Source: Oxalobacteraceae bacterium (GTDB lineage Bacteria > Pseudomonadota > Gammaproteobacteria > Burkholderiales > Burkholderiaceae_D). From it: a DNA stretch of 64,000 bases. Below the pieces are notes generated by a model that was given only the letters and a program-made list of their open reading frames with translations, did not search any database and was not told where the DNA came from. Both the position numbers and the translations under genes were made by a program. The stretch lies in assembly GCA_027490465.1 (NCBI GenBank), contig JAIXXZ010000086.1, positions 1-64,000 on the forward strand. Reading direction: 5' to 3'. Positions 1 through 8,898 of the stretch are shown here, piece after piece; position 1 is the stretch's first letter; each line of letters begins with the position of its first letter.

Positions 1-138
1 AAGACAAAAAAACGCGATGGCGATGTAATGGCGCATGATGGTCTCCCTCAGTAATCGTATTGGTATGCAGCGTACTTTACCCTGATCTCAAAGCCAGAAC
101 ACAAAACCCCAGCCAACGGTAAATGCATCACCACGAAG

Positions 139-620
139 TCAGGGATTACGCGATACCACCTCGGGCTGATTTACCTGCAAGGTCACGGTCTTGGGCTCGG
201 TCTTGCCGCTCTGATCGGTCAGCGTGATCTTGATGCGGAACACGGCATTCGGTGGCACATCAGTCCCCATGCGCAGCTTGATGTCGCGAATCGCTTTGTC
301 GTAATCCCCCACCGACCTTGCCCCATTGAGCGTGACCTTGCCGCTGTCGTTGTCGACGCTGGCGGGTACCGCCTGACTGCCGCCGACTTCAATCGTCGTC
401 GTACCTGAAGCAAAGCCATCAACAATCTCGAAAGAAGCACTTGCAATTACGCGGTTGTTCGATGCAGCGGTATCGAGCGCCACTACCTTACCCACCGGGA
501 TCACATTGCGCGTGGCTTGCCACATGGGCGCTTCGCTGATTTTAATCACAGCACTCTGACCCGAGTTGTTGCCAGCACTCTGTAATCCGCTGATCACCCA
601 CCCGGAATCCGGCACGGCCA
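139..620 (-). pseudogene. 3' fragment of a secreted/adhesin-like protein (beta-sandwich style C-terminus), truncated where Fic-like sequence begins on the opposite strand
   Basis: ORF 139..741(-); the part N-terminal of about 620 is antisense to Fic-like sequence, so only the C-terminal part looks real. Confidence 0.35.
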
Positions 621-1225
621 CGGTGTTGCAGTCCACCCCACCGGCCAATGTCGGCGACCAGATGGCCGCCCTACTGGCCTGGCTGACGCGTGAGCGCAGC
701 GAACCGACCTTGCATCCGCTGTTGACGGTGACGGTGTTCACGGCTTCCTTTATGGGGATGCGCCCCTACCAGGACGGTAACGGCCGGATGGCCCGGCTGC
801 TGGCTCGCCTGCTGCTGCTGCTGCAGGCAGGCTATTCACATGTCGCTTATGGCTCGCTGGAAGCGGTACTGGAAAGAGACAAGGACAATTTTTACCACGC
901 GCTCAACCGCACGCTGGTCGGTATGGAAAGCGGCAACCCGCACTGGGAGCCGTGGATAGGCTTCTTCCTGTCGGCGCTGGCCGACCAGGTCCGCCATCTG
1001 TACAGCAAGCTCGAGCGCGAGAAACAGATTTTCTCTGCCCTGCCCAAGCTCTCATCTGCCATCGTGGATTTGGCGCGTGAACACGGCCGGGTAACCATGG
1101 CTGATGCGATACGCCTGACGGGCAGTAACCGCAACACCCTGAAACTGCATTTCAGAAAGCTGGTCCATCAGGGCCAGTTGCAACGGCATGGGATGGGGGC
1201 TGGGGTTTGGTACCAGCCGCGGTGA
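613..1225 (+). pseudogene. Fic-family protein, 5'-truncated C-terminal fragment (Fic core plus C-terminal winged helix)
   Basis: SGTATVLQSTPPANVGDQM...MRPYQDGNGRMARLL...; DGNGR Fic motif present, N-terminus missing, catalytic His position is Arg. Confidence 0.75.
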
Positions 1226-1363
1226 TCGAAGGTCTTCGTAGTTTTTGATCGTCAATACGGCGGTGGATGCAGGCCGGGATACCCGGCTGACACACACCGT
1301 GCTCGTGTTTGAACGAAGGCCTTAAGTGATCTTCAGGACTGCGGCGATGCGCTGGGGCGCAGC

Positions 1364-1391
1364 TTGACAAGACCTCCTCCTAGAGTAGAAT
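1364..1391 (+). promoter_or_regulatory. sigma70-like promoter TTGACA-N16-TAGAAT
   Basis: TTGACA 1364-1369, TAGAAT 1386-1391. Confidence 0.55.
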
Positions 1392-1397
1392 CCGGTG

Positions 1398-1481
1398 TGA
1401 GTTCACTGCCTATCGGCTTTGAACCTATCGAGGTTTCGGCCGCTGAACCCGCGTAGCGAATCAGCGGCCTTTGTTTTTTTT
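1398..1481 (+). ncRNA. candidate intergenic small RNA (~84 nt) ending in an intrinsic terminator
   Basis: promoter just upstream; internal hairpin GAACCT-atcg-AGGTTT; terminator GGCCGCTGA...TCAGCGGCC-TTTGTTTTTTTT; no convincing ORF. Confidence 0.5.
1438..1481 (+). terminator. rho-independent terminator
   Basis: perfect 9-bp stem GGCCGCTGA/TCAGCGGCC followed by T-tract. Confidence 0.75.
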
Positions 1482-1490
1482 CAGACGTTT

Positions 1491-1961
1491 TCATGGCTCT
1501 CTTCCGAGCCGACGAAGGCACTCTTCTCGCGACCAAATAGGCGACTGCCTGATCTTCCCAATACTGTTGTCGGCTTGGTAACAGGTTACAAAGTTCGCCT
1601 TGAGCGAGCCATTCAGCTTCAGTCCCATCGCGATCACAACCACAAAATCTTCGTAGACGACAGCCACGCGTCGCGTCGAGTCGTACATCCTTGCGACCTT
1701 GTTCCACCCGTCAAACAGTTCGGCGTTTGGGTGTTCCAGCGTAGACTTGATCCAGTCAATACGCTGAGCTCGGACAGGCGAAAAAACGTCCTTGCGCCCA
1801 TCGCGGGCCGAGCTCTCGTAGAACATGTGCCCAAATTTGCCAGATCCAAAAAACACGCGTATCCCGTCAAAGGTCTGGATATTGCCCTGACAGTAGACCC
1901 GTTCGTAATGGGCGCGATATTCAGTGACCGTGGCATAGTCCACCAACGGTGGCAAAGCCAT
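1491..1961 (-). CDS. hypothetical protein (~156 aa), possible BECR-type nuclease fold (speculative)
   Basis: ATG at 1961 overlaps the stop of the DUF3800 gene as TAATG; conserved-looking FGHMFYES / RAQRIDWIKSTLEHP / YEDFVVVI / FVTCYQADNS blocks. Confidence 0.6.
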   Translation of the reverse strand: MALPPLVDYATVTEYRAHYERVYCQGNIQTFDGIRVFFGSGKFGHMFYESSARDGRKDVFSPVRAQRIDWIKSTLEHPNAELFDGWNKVARMYDSTRRVAVVYEDFVVVIAMGLKLNGSLKANFVTCYQADNSIGKIRQSPIWSREECLRRLGREP

Positions 1962-2659
1962 TACCACCCCCCCTGCAGTCGGATCTTGAAGATATTGAAC
2001 TTTTCTTCTGTCTTGTCTGTGGGTGCAAGTACTCTGCCCAATGCCAGTTCCAGACGCTGAACGACGGCGGCTTTGGCTGTGCCATCCCGCAATGTGTCAT
2101 TGATTCGACTACTAGCAGCCCCCAGCAGCAGGTCGCACAGTTGAATCAAGACCACCTCATGCGAGGGCAATGATTGAATGCTATCAATGCTCGACGACAA
2201 ATTTGTCCGTGACAGGCAACGCGCCAAGACTGGCAAGCGTTTAGGGTTGCGATTACTTTTGACATCACAAAAAATTCTGTAGTCGTTGAAGTCCAGAATC
2301 CAGTGATGCAGCAGCTGGTAATAAAATTTGTAGAAACCAAGCTCTCCGTCGTTGTCGTGGAGCGCAAGGTTCAGCTGGGAGCGATCCACAGCGATACAGC
2401 GAAATCGCAGGTTGTCGCCATAACTCACAAACAGGTCGATGAGCGCGACATAAAAATCTTGTCGATTAGGCGACACCCTGCCCCACTTGATTTCACCCCA
2501 TGCCTGATGCATCTGACGCAACGCACCGACTCTGGACTTGATCTCATCACGCAACTCAACGGGCAACCAAAGACTGCCGATCATGAGGTGTTGCACGCGC
2601 GGGTTCCCAGACGTCAAGACATCAGGGTTAGATTCGTCGCAATAGACTTCAAATTTCAT
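1961..2659 (-). CDS. DUF3800 domain-containing protein
   Basis: N-terminal FEVYCDES motif and C-terminal LIQLCDLLLGA typical of DUF3800. Confidence 0.75.
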   Translation of the reverse strand: MKFEVYCDESNPDVLTSGNPRVQHLMIGSLWLPVELRDEIKSRVGALRQMHQAWGEIKWGRVSPNRQDFYVALIDLFVSYGDNLRFRCIAVDRSQLNLALHDNDGELGFYKFYYQLLHHWILDFNDYRIFCDVKSNRNPKRLPVLARCLSRTNLSSSIDSIQSLPSHEVVLIQLCDLLLGAASSRINDTLRDGTAKAAVVQRLELALGRVLAPTDKTEEKFNIFKIRLQGGW

Positions 2660-2848
2660 TCCTCATCCCCCTGCGGTGAATGAAAAACAAGCAAGAACTC
2701 GGTCACCAAGGCCACCGACTGGATTTCACTCGCGTTCTTTATGGCCGCTAGCCCTGACACTTCCATCATCCTCAGCATGCGATACACATTCGGCGCCCGG
2801 CTGGCGTTGAGTTCAGCCAGCTCCGTCAACGACTTTAGCCCGCGCTCA
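2656..2848 (-). pseudogene. C-terminal fragment of HTH-type transcriptional regulator, 5'-truncated
   Basis: manual minus-strand reading: ERGLKSLTELAELNASRAPNVYRMLRMMEVSGLAAIKNASEIQSVALVTEFLLVFHSPQGDEE*; stop overlaps DUF3800 start (ATGA); no start codon in frame upstream. Confidence 0.55.
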
Positions 2849-2954
2849 TGAACCGGACATGGGCGGGAACTATATCAATTTGGCAAGAATATAGACAGTA
2901 GAGATGCTTGGATTCTCCCAACGCAATATCCAGGCAGGTTCGCAATCTCTACGC

Positions 2955-3173
2955 AAGCTCGAGCGCGAGAAGCAGATCTTCTCGGCCCTGCCCAAGCTCT
3001 CGTCAGCCATCGTGGATCTGGCGCGTGAACACGGCCGGGTGACCATGGCCGATGCGATCCGTCTGACCGGCAGTAACCGCAATACCCTGAAACTGCATTT
3101 CAGGAAGCTGGTCCATCAGGGCCAGCTGCAACGGCATGGGATGGGGGCTGGGGTTTGGTACCAGCCGCGGTGA
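2955..3173 (+). pseudogene. second copy of the Fic C-terminal fragment (winged helix)
   Basis: 71 aa identical to the C-terminus of 613..1225. Confidence 0.75.
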
Positions 3174-3283
3174 TCGCGGAGGCTTTAAAAAAATCAGTTG
3201 CCGCCACCGTTGTACATCCGTGTGTTTACTTTGTTTCGAGAGTGCGCTAAATTCCACCAGGCTCTGGCATGAGGGATAAGGCG

Positions 3284-3520
3284 ATGCACACCACTAAGAT
3301 TTTCAAAAACGGCAACTCTCAGGCGGTTCGGATTCCAGCCGACCTTGCCTATGAGCGCACGGATATTGAACTGGAAATCGAACGCCAGGGCGAAGAGATT
3401 CGCATAAGGCCCGCTAGAAAAACGCTGGGTAACGTGCTCAACAAATTTGCGCAGTTCTCACCTGAGTTTTTGGCAGAAGGCCGGGGCGAGCATGAGCAGG
3501 CGGAGCGAGATCCGCTGTGA
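3284..3520 (+). CDS. vapB: VapB-type antitoxin (AbrB/MazE-like)
   Basis: MHTTKIFKNGNSQAVRIPADLAY; overlaps downstream PIN gene. Confidence 0.85.
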   Translation: MHTTKIFKNGNSQAVRIPADLAYERTDIELEIERQGEEIRIRPARKTLGNVLNKFAQFSPEFLAEGRGEHEQAERDPL

Positions 3521-3918
3521 CACCCAAGTACATGCTTGATACCAACATGTGCATCTATCTGATGAAAAATCAGCCCGCACAAGTTGCCGACCGATTTGCG
3601 CAATGCTATGTCGGCGAGGTTGTCATGTCAGCAATAACGTTTGCCGAACTGAGCTACGGCGTCTCGGTATCATCAGATCCCACGCGTGAAGCCGAAAATC
3701 TCTCATCACTGGTTGAAGATATCCCTGTCATGCCGTTCGATCAGTTTGCCGGAGAAGCCTACGGCCCGATTCGGCGGGCAACGCGAGATAGCAAGAAAGA
3801 CCACCTTGACAAGTTAATTGCCGCTCATGCGAAAGCACTATCGGTCACAGTGGTGACCAATAACCTCAAGGATTTCGATAAGTACCCCGGCGTGGTGGCG
3901 GAGAACTGGCTCGTTTGA
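3517..3918 (+). CDS. vapC: VapC-type PIN-domain toxin
   Basis: MLDTNMCIYLMKN...ITFAELSYG...LDKLIAAHA...TVVTNNLKDF; GTG start overlapping vapB stop (GTGA). Confidence 0.88.
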   Translation: MTPKYMLDTNMCIYLMKNQPAQVADRFAQCYVGEVVMSAITFAELSYGVSVSSDPTREAENLSSLVEDIPVMPFDQFAGEAYGPIRRATRDSKKDHLDKLIAAHAKALSVTVVTNNLKDFDKYPGVVAENWLV

Positions 3919-4029
3919 GAAACGCGCAAACAGAAGAGGCGGATCGGCATCTCCCGGCTCATCCGGGACCGGTATTGCGAGGCCATGTGCAGCAAGGTGC
4001 TGCCTAAGCCGCAAGCGGCCTAATGGACT

Positions 4030-4734
4030 TCAAGTGATCTTCAGAGGAATGCAGAGCTGATACCCCACCAGCCGTATCGAGCGCAGGCAGTTGAGGTCGG
4101 CGCCGACCTGCACCAGCTTTTTGCGCAGGCGCACGATCTTGACCTCCAGGCTGGCCTTGCGGAAATCGTCGGGCGAGTGCCCGAGCAGCTCCATGATCTG
4201 CCAGTACTCCAGCTGTCGGGCATGGCTGGTCGAAAACGCGATCAGCATCCGCAGCTCGCTGGTCGAGATCACGGTCGCGCCTTTCGGTCCGGACAAGGTC
4301 AGCGAACGCGAGTCGACAGTGAAACCCTCTTCGCCCTCGATCTGCGGCCGTGATTGCCACAAATCGGCGCGGCGACTGACGGCCGAGACGGCTGCCAGCA
4401 ATTCTTCCATTTCGACCGGCTTGGACAGATAAACGTCCGCCCCGCTTTCGTAGCCGGCAATGCGGTCGCCCACATGGGTGCGGCCGGTGGCCATGATGAT
4501 GCCGGCGCGGGGATTGCCACGACGGATGCGCTTGGACAGCGACAAGCCGTCTTCACCCGGCAGATTCAGATCAATGATGAACAAGTCCGAGGGGGCGCTG
4601 GCGGCCTCATCGTCAATCGCCTCGGCGCAGGCGATGCCCTGCACCTTGTGACCCTGCTGGCGCAGGGCCTCAATGGTCACGGCGCGCAGCGCATCATGAT
4701 CCTCGACGACAGTAATGTTCAGCTTGGCAGCCAT
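4030..4734 (-). CDS. response regulator, receiver plus winged-helix output domain
   Basis: FIIDLNLPGEDGLSLSKRIR; VYLSKPV; C-terminal wHTH. Confidence 0.85.
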   Translation of the reverse strand: MAAKLNITVVEDHDALRAVTIEALRQQGHKVQGIACAEAIDDEAASAPSDLFIIDLNLPGEDGLSLSKRIRRGNPRAGIIMATGRTHVGDRIAGYESGADVYLSKPVEMEELLAAVSAVSRRADLWQSRPQIEGEEGFTVDSRSLTLSGPKGATVISTSELRMLIAFSTSHARQLEYWQIMELLGHSPDDFRKASLEVKIVRLRKKLVQVGADLNCLRSIRLVGYQLCIPLKIT

Positions 4735-6608
4735 ACGGTAAACCTGACACTTTTCTCCAGCGGCTCGTACCTGACTTCGCCCTTCAACAGCCGCATGAAG
4801 TTGGCGACCAGATAAAGGCCCAGACCCGAGCCGGAATGCTTGCGGGCGCCATCGGCGCGGTAGTACTTCCTGAATAATTCGTCACGGTCCGGAAAACCTG
4901 AAGAACCCGGCCCCGACTGGACCAGGTTCTCGACACTGATCTCGCAGCCGGCCCGCCCGCCGAGCGGCGCGGACTTTACTGTGAGCAAGATAGTGCTTCC
5001 CGGTAACGAATACTTTAATGCATTGTCGACCAGATTGGATAGCACTGATTTGAAAATCTGCCAGTCGCTGTTCACCGTGGCCGGCCCGTCCTGCTGGACG
5101 CTGACCCGGGCCCGGTCGGGCTGCTTGGAAAGCAGGTCTTCGATCAGTGCTTCGACGGGAAAGTTTTCAAAATGAGAAATGATTTCGTCGTCGTCGAACT
5201 TCTCGGCTTGCAGGCAACGCTCGATCAGCTGGTTGATGTTATTGACCGTGCGGCGGCCATGTTCGAGCATTTCGGGGTTGAGCCGGGAGACGCCGAACAC
5301 CATGTGCAGTACCGACAGCGAGGTCTTGACTTCATGCGCCAGCATCTCCATGAACCGCCCTTGCAGCTGGGATTTCTGCTTTTCGATCTCGATTTGCTGC
5401 GCTGCCGATCGGGCGCGCAGGTAGGCGCGGTTGCGGGATTCTTCGATCCGGTAGGCGCGCAACTGCAGCAGCACGATCAGGATCACGCCGGTCATGATGC
5501 CGTGGATCAGAAACATGTGGAGGTTGAACTCGGGCCCCTTGGCAAGCCCCAGGGCCGGCGAGGTCGCTACGACCAGTGCCCCGGCCAGCAGCGAATAAAA
5601 CCCGACCAGCATCCATTTCGGAATCACCGGTCTGTCATCTTCTGCCGCCGATGACCATGCGCGGCAGGTGAAACTAAGCGTCGCGAGCAGCAAGGGACTT
5701 AACGCCACCAGCGTAAGGTTCAAGCGCATGGCCGACAGCGTGCTGCCGACTGCCAGCAAGCCCATCTCGGCCACAAAAGCCAGGATGCCTGCCGCTACCA
5801 CGAGTCGCAGCCCGGGCATCCATGGCTTGAACTCGCGCAGCATGAAATAGTGAAAAACGATACCGACCACCACATAGGTGCAGTACACGACGCAAGAGAA
5901 CCTGTCGATCACGATAGCGTTTAAGTACTCGCCGCCAATCAGGCGCGCGTAGCCGACATACACCAGCGCATAAGCAATCGCCGCCAGCTGACTGACCGTA
6001 AATGCCGCCATCAGTGCTTCTCGCTGCAAGGACCATTGCAGCACCGCCCACAGGAAAAACAGCAGCAGCGTTCCCATCATCAGCCCGTAGACCATTTCCT
6101 GCATGCGGTTGGCATGCTGCGCCTCGTCCATCGTCAACACCTGCACATGAATCAGACTGGTGCTGGTGGTCTTGAGCCGCAACCAGATATCGCGCGGCGC
6201 GTCAGACGCGGGGATCAGAAAGCCGTGGTTGAGTGACTTGAATTCGCTGGCGTGCCATTCGGTGCGATCCCCCGCGATGCGTATCCGACCGCTGGTGTCG
6301 AGAGGGTCAAACAGTCGGATCTCATCCAGATAGACAGGCCGCACCCTGACCGCCAGCGGCTCGCCAGGTCGAGTCCCGGGCATGGGTGCCACGGTGATGC
6401 GTATCCAGGTGGCTGATTCGGTGAAGCCACGACTGAGTACACCGTCATAGCGCTGCACGGGCATCTGTCGAACTTGATCCAGACTGAGCTTGCCGCTTTC
6501 GTCGACGACATAGGCGCGCTCGAGAATGTGGTCGGCAGGATCCGCCAGGGCCGCTCCCGAGAGCAGCCCCAGCCAAACAAGGAACACATAACGCGTGATC
6601 GCTTGCAT
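4719..6608 (-). CDS. sensor histidine kinase with 7TMR-DISM sensory region
   Basis: signal peptide MQAITRYVFLVWLGLLSGAALA; multi-TM; H-box MLAHEVKTSLS; HATPase GSGLGLYLV. Confidence 0.85.
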   Translation of the reverse strand: MQAITRYVFLVWLGLLSGAALADPADHILERAYVVDESGKLSLDQVRQMPVQRYDGVLSRGFTESATWIRITVAPMPGTRPGEPLAVRVRPVYLDEIRLFDPLDTSGRIRIAGDRTEWHASEFKSLNHGFLIPASDAPRDIWLRLKTTSTSLIHVQVLTMDEAQHANRMQEMVYGLMMGTLLLFFLWAVLQWSLQREALMAAFTVSQLAAIAYALVYVGYARLIGGEYLNAIVIDRFSCVVYCTYVVVGIVFHYFMLREFKPWMPGLRLVVAAGILAFVAEMGLLAVGSTLSAMRLNLTLVALSPLLLATLSFTCRAWSSAAEDDRPVIPKWMLVGFYSLLAGALVVATSPALGLAKGPEFNLHMFLIHGIMTGVILIVLLQLRAYRIEESRNRAYLRARSAAQQIEIEKQKSQLQGRFMEMLAHEVKTSLSVLHMVFGVSRLNPEMLEHGRRTVNNINQLIERCLQAEKFDDDEIISHFENFPVEALIEDLLSKQPDRARVSVQQDGPATVNSDWQIFKSVLSNLVDNALKYSLPGSTILLTVKSAPLGGRAGCEISVENLVQSGPGSSGFPDRDELFRKYYRADGARKHSGSGLGLYLVANFMRLLKGEVRYEPLEKSVRFTVWLPS

Positions 6609-6673
6609 GACCGAGATCGGAAAAGCGCTGGTGCTGGTGCCTGCGCCGGCGGGGCTGCTCAGAATATGCTCGC

Positions 6674-7459
6674 TCAGAACGTGCCGGGATAAGCGCCGCC
6701 ATCGAGCAGAATGTTCTGCCCGGTCATGTAGCTGGCGTGCGCACTGCACAGGAAAGCACAGAAAGCACCGAACTCGGCGGGTGTGCCGAAACGCTTTGCA
6801 GGATTCGAATCCCGGCGAGCTGCCACCAGTGAATCAAGATCCTTGCCGGTGGATTTGGCTGCAGCATCGAAGGTCGCCCACAGGCGATCGGTTTCAAACG
6901 GACCGGGCAGCAGATTGTTGATGGTGACGTTCTTGTGCACCGTGGTACGCGAGACGCCGGCGATGAAACCGGTCAGTCCGGCGCGCGCGCCATTCGACAG
7001 GCCCAGAATGTCAATTGGTGCTTTCACTGCGCTGGAGGTGATGTTGATGATGCGACCAAAACCCCGACCCATCATGCCATCGACCGTTGCGCGTATGAGT
7101 TCGATGGGGGTGAGCATGTTGGCATCAACGGCGGCGATCCATTGCTCGCGCTCCCAATTGCGGAAATCACCCGGCGGCGGGCCACCGGCATTGGTGATCA
7201 GAATGTCAGGCTGCGGACAGGCGGCCAGCGCTTGCTTGCGACCTTCGGGCGTGGTGATATCGGCGGCCACCACGGTGACAGTCACCTGAGCGCCTGCGAG
7301 CTGGCGTATTTCATTGGCGGTCGCTTCCAGTGCTGCCGCAGTACGTGCCACCAGCGTGACATTCACGCCCTCTTTCGCCAGCGCCTCGGCGCAAGCACGC
7401 CCCAGCCCCTTGCTGGCGCCGCATACCAGTGCATTTTTGCCGCTGATTCCTAGATCCAT
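6674..7459 (-). CDS. SDR family oxidoreductase
   Basis: GASKGLGRA nucleotide-binding motif; NAGG; C-terminal GQNILLDGGAYPGTF. Confidence 0.88.
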   Translation of the reverse strand: MDLGISGKNALVCGASKGLGRACAEALAKEGVNVTLVARTAAALEATANEIRQLAGAQVTVTVVAADITTPEGRKQALAACPQPDILITNAGGPPPGDFRNWEREQWIAAVDANMLTPIELIRATVDGMMGRGFGRIINITSSAVKAPIDILGLSNGARAGLTGFIAGVSRTTVHKNVTINNLLPGPFETDRLWATFDAAAKSTGKDLDSLVAARRDSNPAKRFGTPAEFGAFCAFLCSAHASYMTGQNILLDGGAYPGTF

Positions 7460-7552
7460 GGCCTTATCTCCTCTTGTTATTCATGTGATTGGTGTGGTTC
7501 TTGTGTTCGGTATTTCCGTGTTTGGTCTCTTGGTATTGAGCTGCCTGGCCAG

Positions 7553-8650
7553 CTATCGCTGATCCGGTGCCTTGGCTAGCGCTTTATAGACTGACGCCAG
7601 CAAGTCCTTACCGATACGCTCTTCCATTTTTTTGTGCACAGGCAGTAGCGCCTGACGCCACTGCGCCATTTCCTGCGACGTTGGATTGTAAATCGTGGTT
7701 TTACCGGTCTTGGCAATAGCCAGCATTGCCTCGGCACTCTCCCTCTCGGTGAGCGCGTTGTTCATTCGTGTGGCTTCGGCGAGTGCCGCTTCCAGACCGG
7801 AGCGAATCTCGGGCGCCAAGCCATCCCAGAATCGCTTGTTAACGATCACAGCAAAACCCATATAACCATGCTCGGTCACGGCCAGATGCTTCTGCACCTC
7901 GTACACCTTTTGGGAATAAAAATTCAGCGGCGGGTTTTCGGCACCATCCACCACGCCAGATTGCAAGGCCTGCGTCATCTCGGAAAAGGACATCACCTGC
8001 GGATTGGCACCGAGCGTGCGCATTTGCTCGTCAATGACTTTGGATCCCTGTATGCGGACTTTCAATCCGCGCATATCGGCGGGTACGCGAATCGGACGAT
8101 TGGCCGACATCATCTTGAAACCCATGTCCCAATAAGCCAGACCCCGAACGCCCTTGGTTTCCAGAATGCCGAACAGCCGCTGCCCAACCGGCCCGTCCAC
8201 CACGCGCCGCAGCGCCGCCCGGTCCTCAAACAAAAAAGGCAGATCGAAGACTTCGAATTCGCGTATGCCCAGCGGACCGAATTTAGACAAGGTCGGTGCC
8301 AGCATCTGCACCGCGCCCATTTGCAGCGCTTCCAGCTCTTCCTTGTCTTTGTAGAGTGTGCTGTTGGGATAGACATCCACCCGCACCTTGCCAGCGGTGT
8401 TGCGCTCCGCGAGTTGCTTGAAATGCTCGATGGCCTTGCTCTTGGGCGTACCCATGGCGGCCACATGGCTGAACTTGATGACGATCTGCTTGTCGACTGC
8501 GAGCGCCGGCACGCTCAGCGCTAGCAGAGTCAAAACGAGCGCTGAGCCTAGTCCACCGGCTTGTTGGATCACGTGACGGCAGATACCAGAGACAGGCATG
8601 CGCTTCGACAAATTTGCACAGAGGTTCGGCATTGTTGAATTTCCTGACAT
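7553..8650 (-). CDS. TRAP transporter substrate-binding protein (DctP family)
   Basis: KQIVIKFSHVAAMGTPKSKAIEHFKQLAERNTAGKVRVDVYPNS...; start codon uncertain. Confidence 0.88.
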   Translation of the reverse strand: MSGNSTMPNLCANLSKRMPVSGICRHVIQQAGGLGSALVLTLLALSVPALAVDKQIVIKFSHVAAMGTPKSKAIEHFKQLAERNTAGKVRVDVYPNSTLYKDKEELEALQMGAVQMLAPTLSKFGPLGIREFEVFDLPFLFEDRAALRRVVDGPVGQRLFGILETKGVRGLAYWDMGFKMMSANRPIRVPADMRGLKVRIQGSKVIDEQMRTLGANPQVMSFSEMTQALQSGVVDGAENPPLNFYSQKVYEVQKHLAVTEHGYMGFAVIVNKRFWDGLAPEIRSGLEAALAEATRMNNALTERESAEAMLAIAKTGKTTIYNPTSQEMAQWRQALLPVHKKMEERIGKDLLASVYKALAKAPDQR

Positions 8651-8898
8651 CGTTCGAGTCGCTTTGGGTCCTTAGGTCATGCGCTTTGCAATCGGTTTAT
8701 TGCCCTGCGTTTACAGATCTACGGCCAGGGTGCAAGCCACTGCGAATTGGCAAACCGCTGCCCTGCAAAACCCGCAGTATCGGTCATGGACCTGCCCCAC
8801 CAATGCCATGACAGCCCATCACTTGCTACAGGGCAATTCTACGTGGTTTTGGGGTCAGGTCGACGTCTCCGACACCCTCAAATAACAGGGATAGACCC

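Noticed and set aside
1324-1336. 13-bp identity aagtgatcttcag with the 3' end of the response regulator at 4030
   Set aside because: Too short and no flanking similarity; likely chance
1419-2060. 213-aa plus-strand ORF
   Set aside because: Overlaps the candidate sRNA terminator and is antisense to the better-supported 156-aa gene
8651-8898. Possible Mg2+-sensing leader upstream of mgtA
   Set aside because: No convincing leader peptide or M-box-like structure could be recognised by eye
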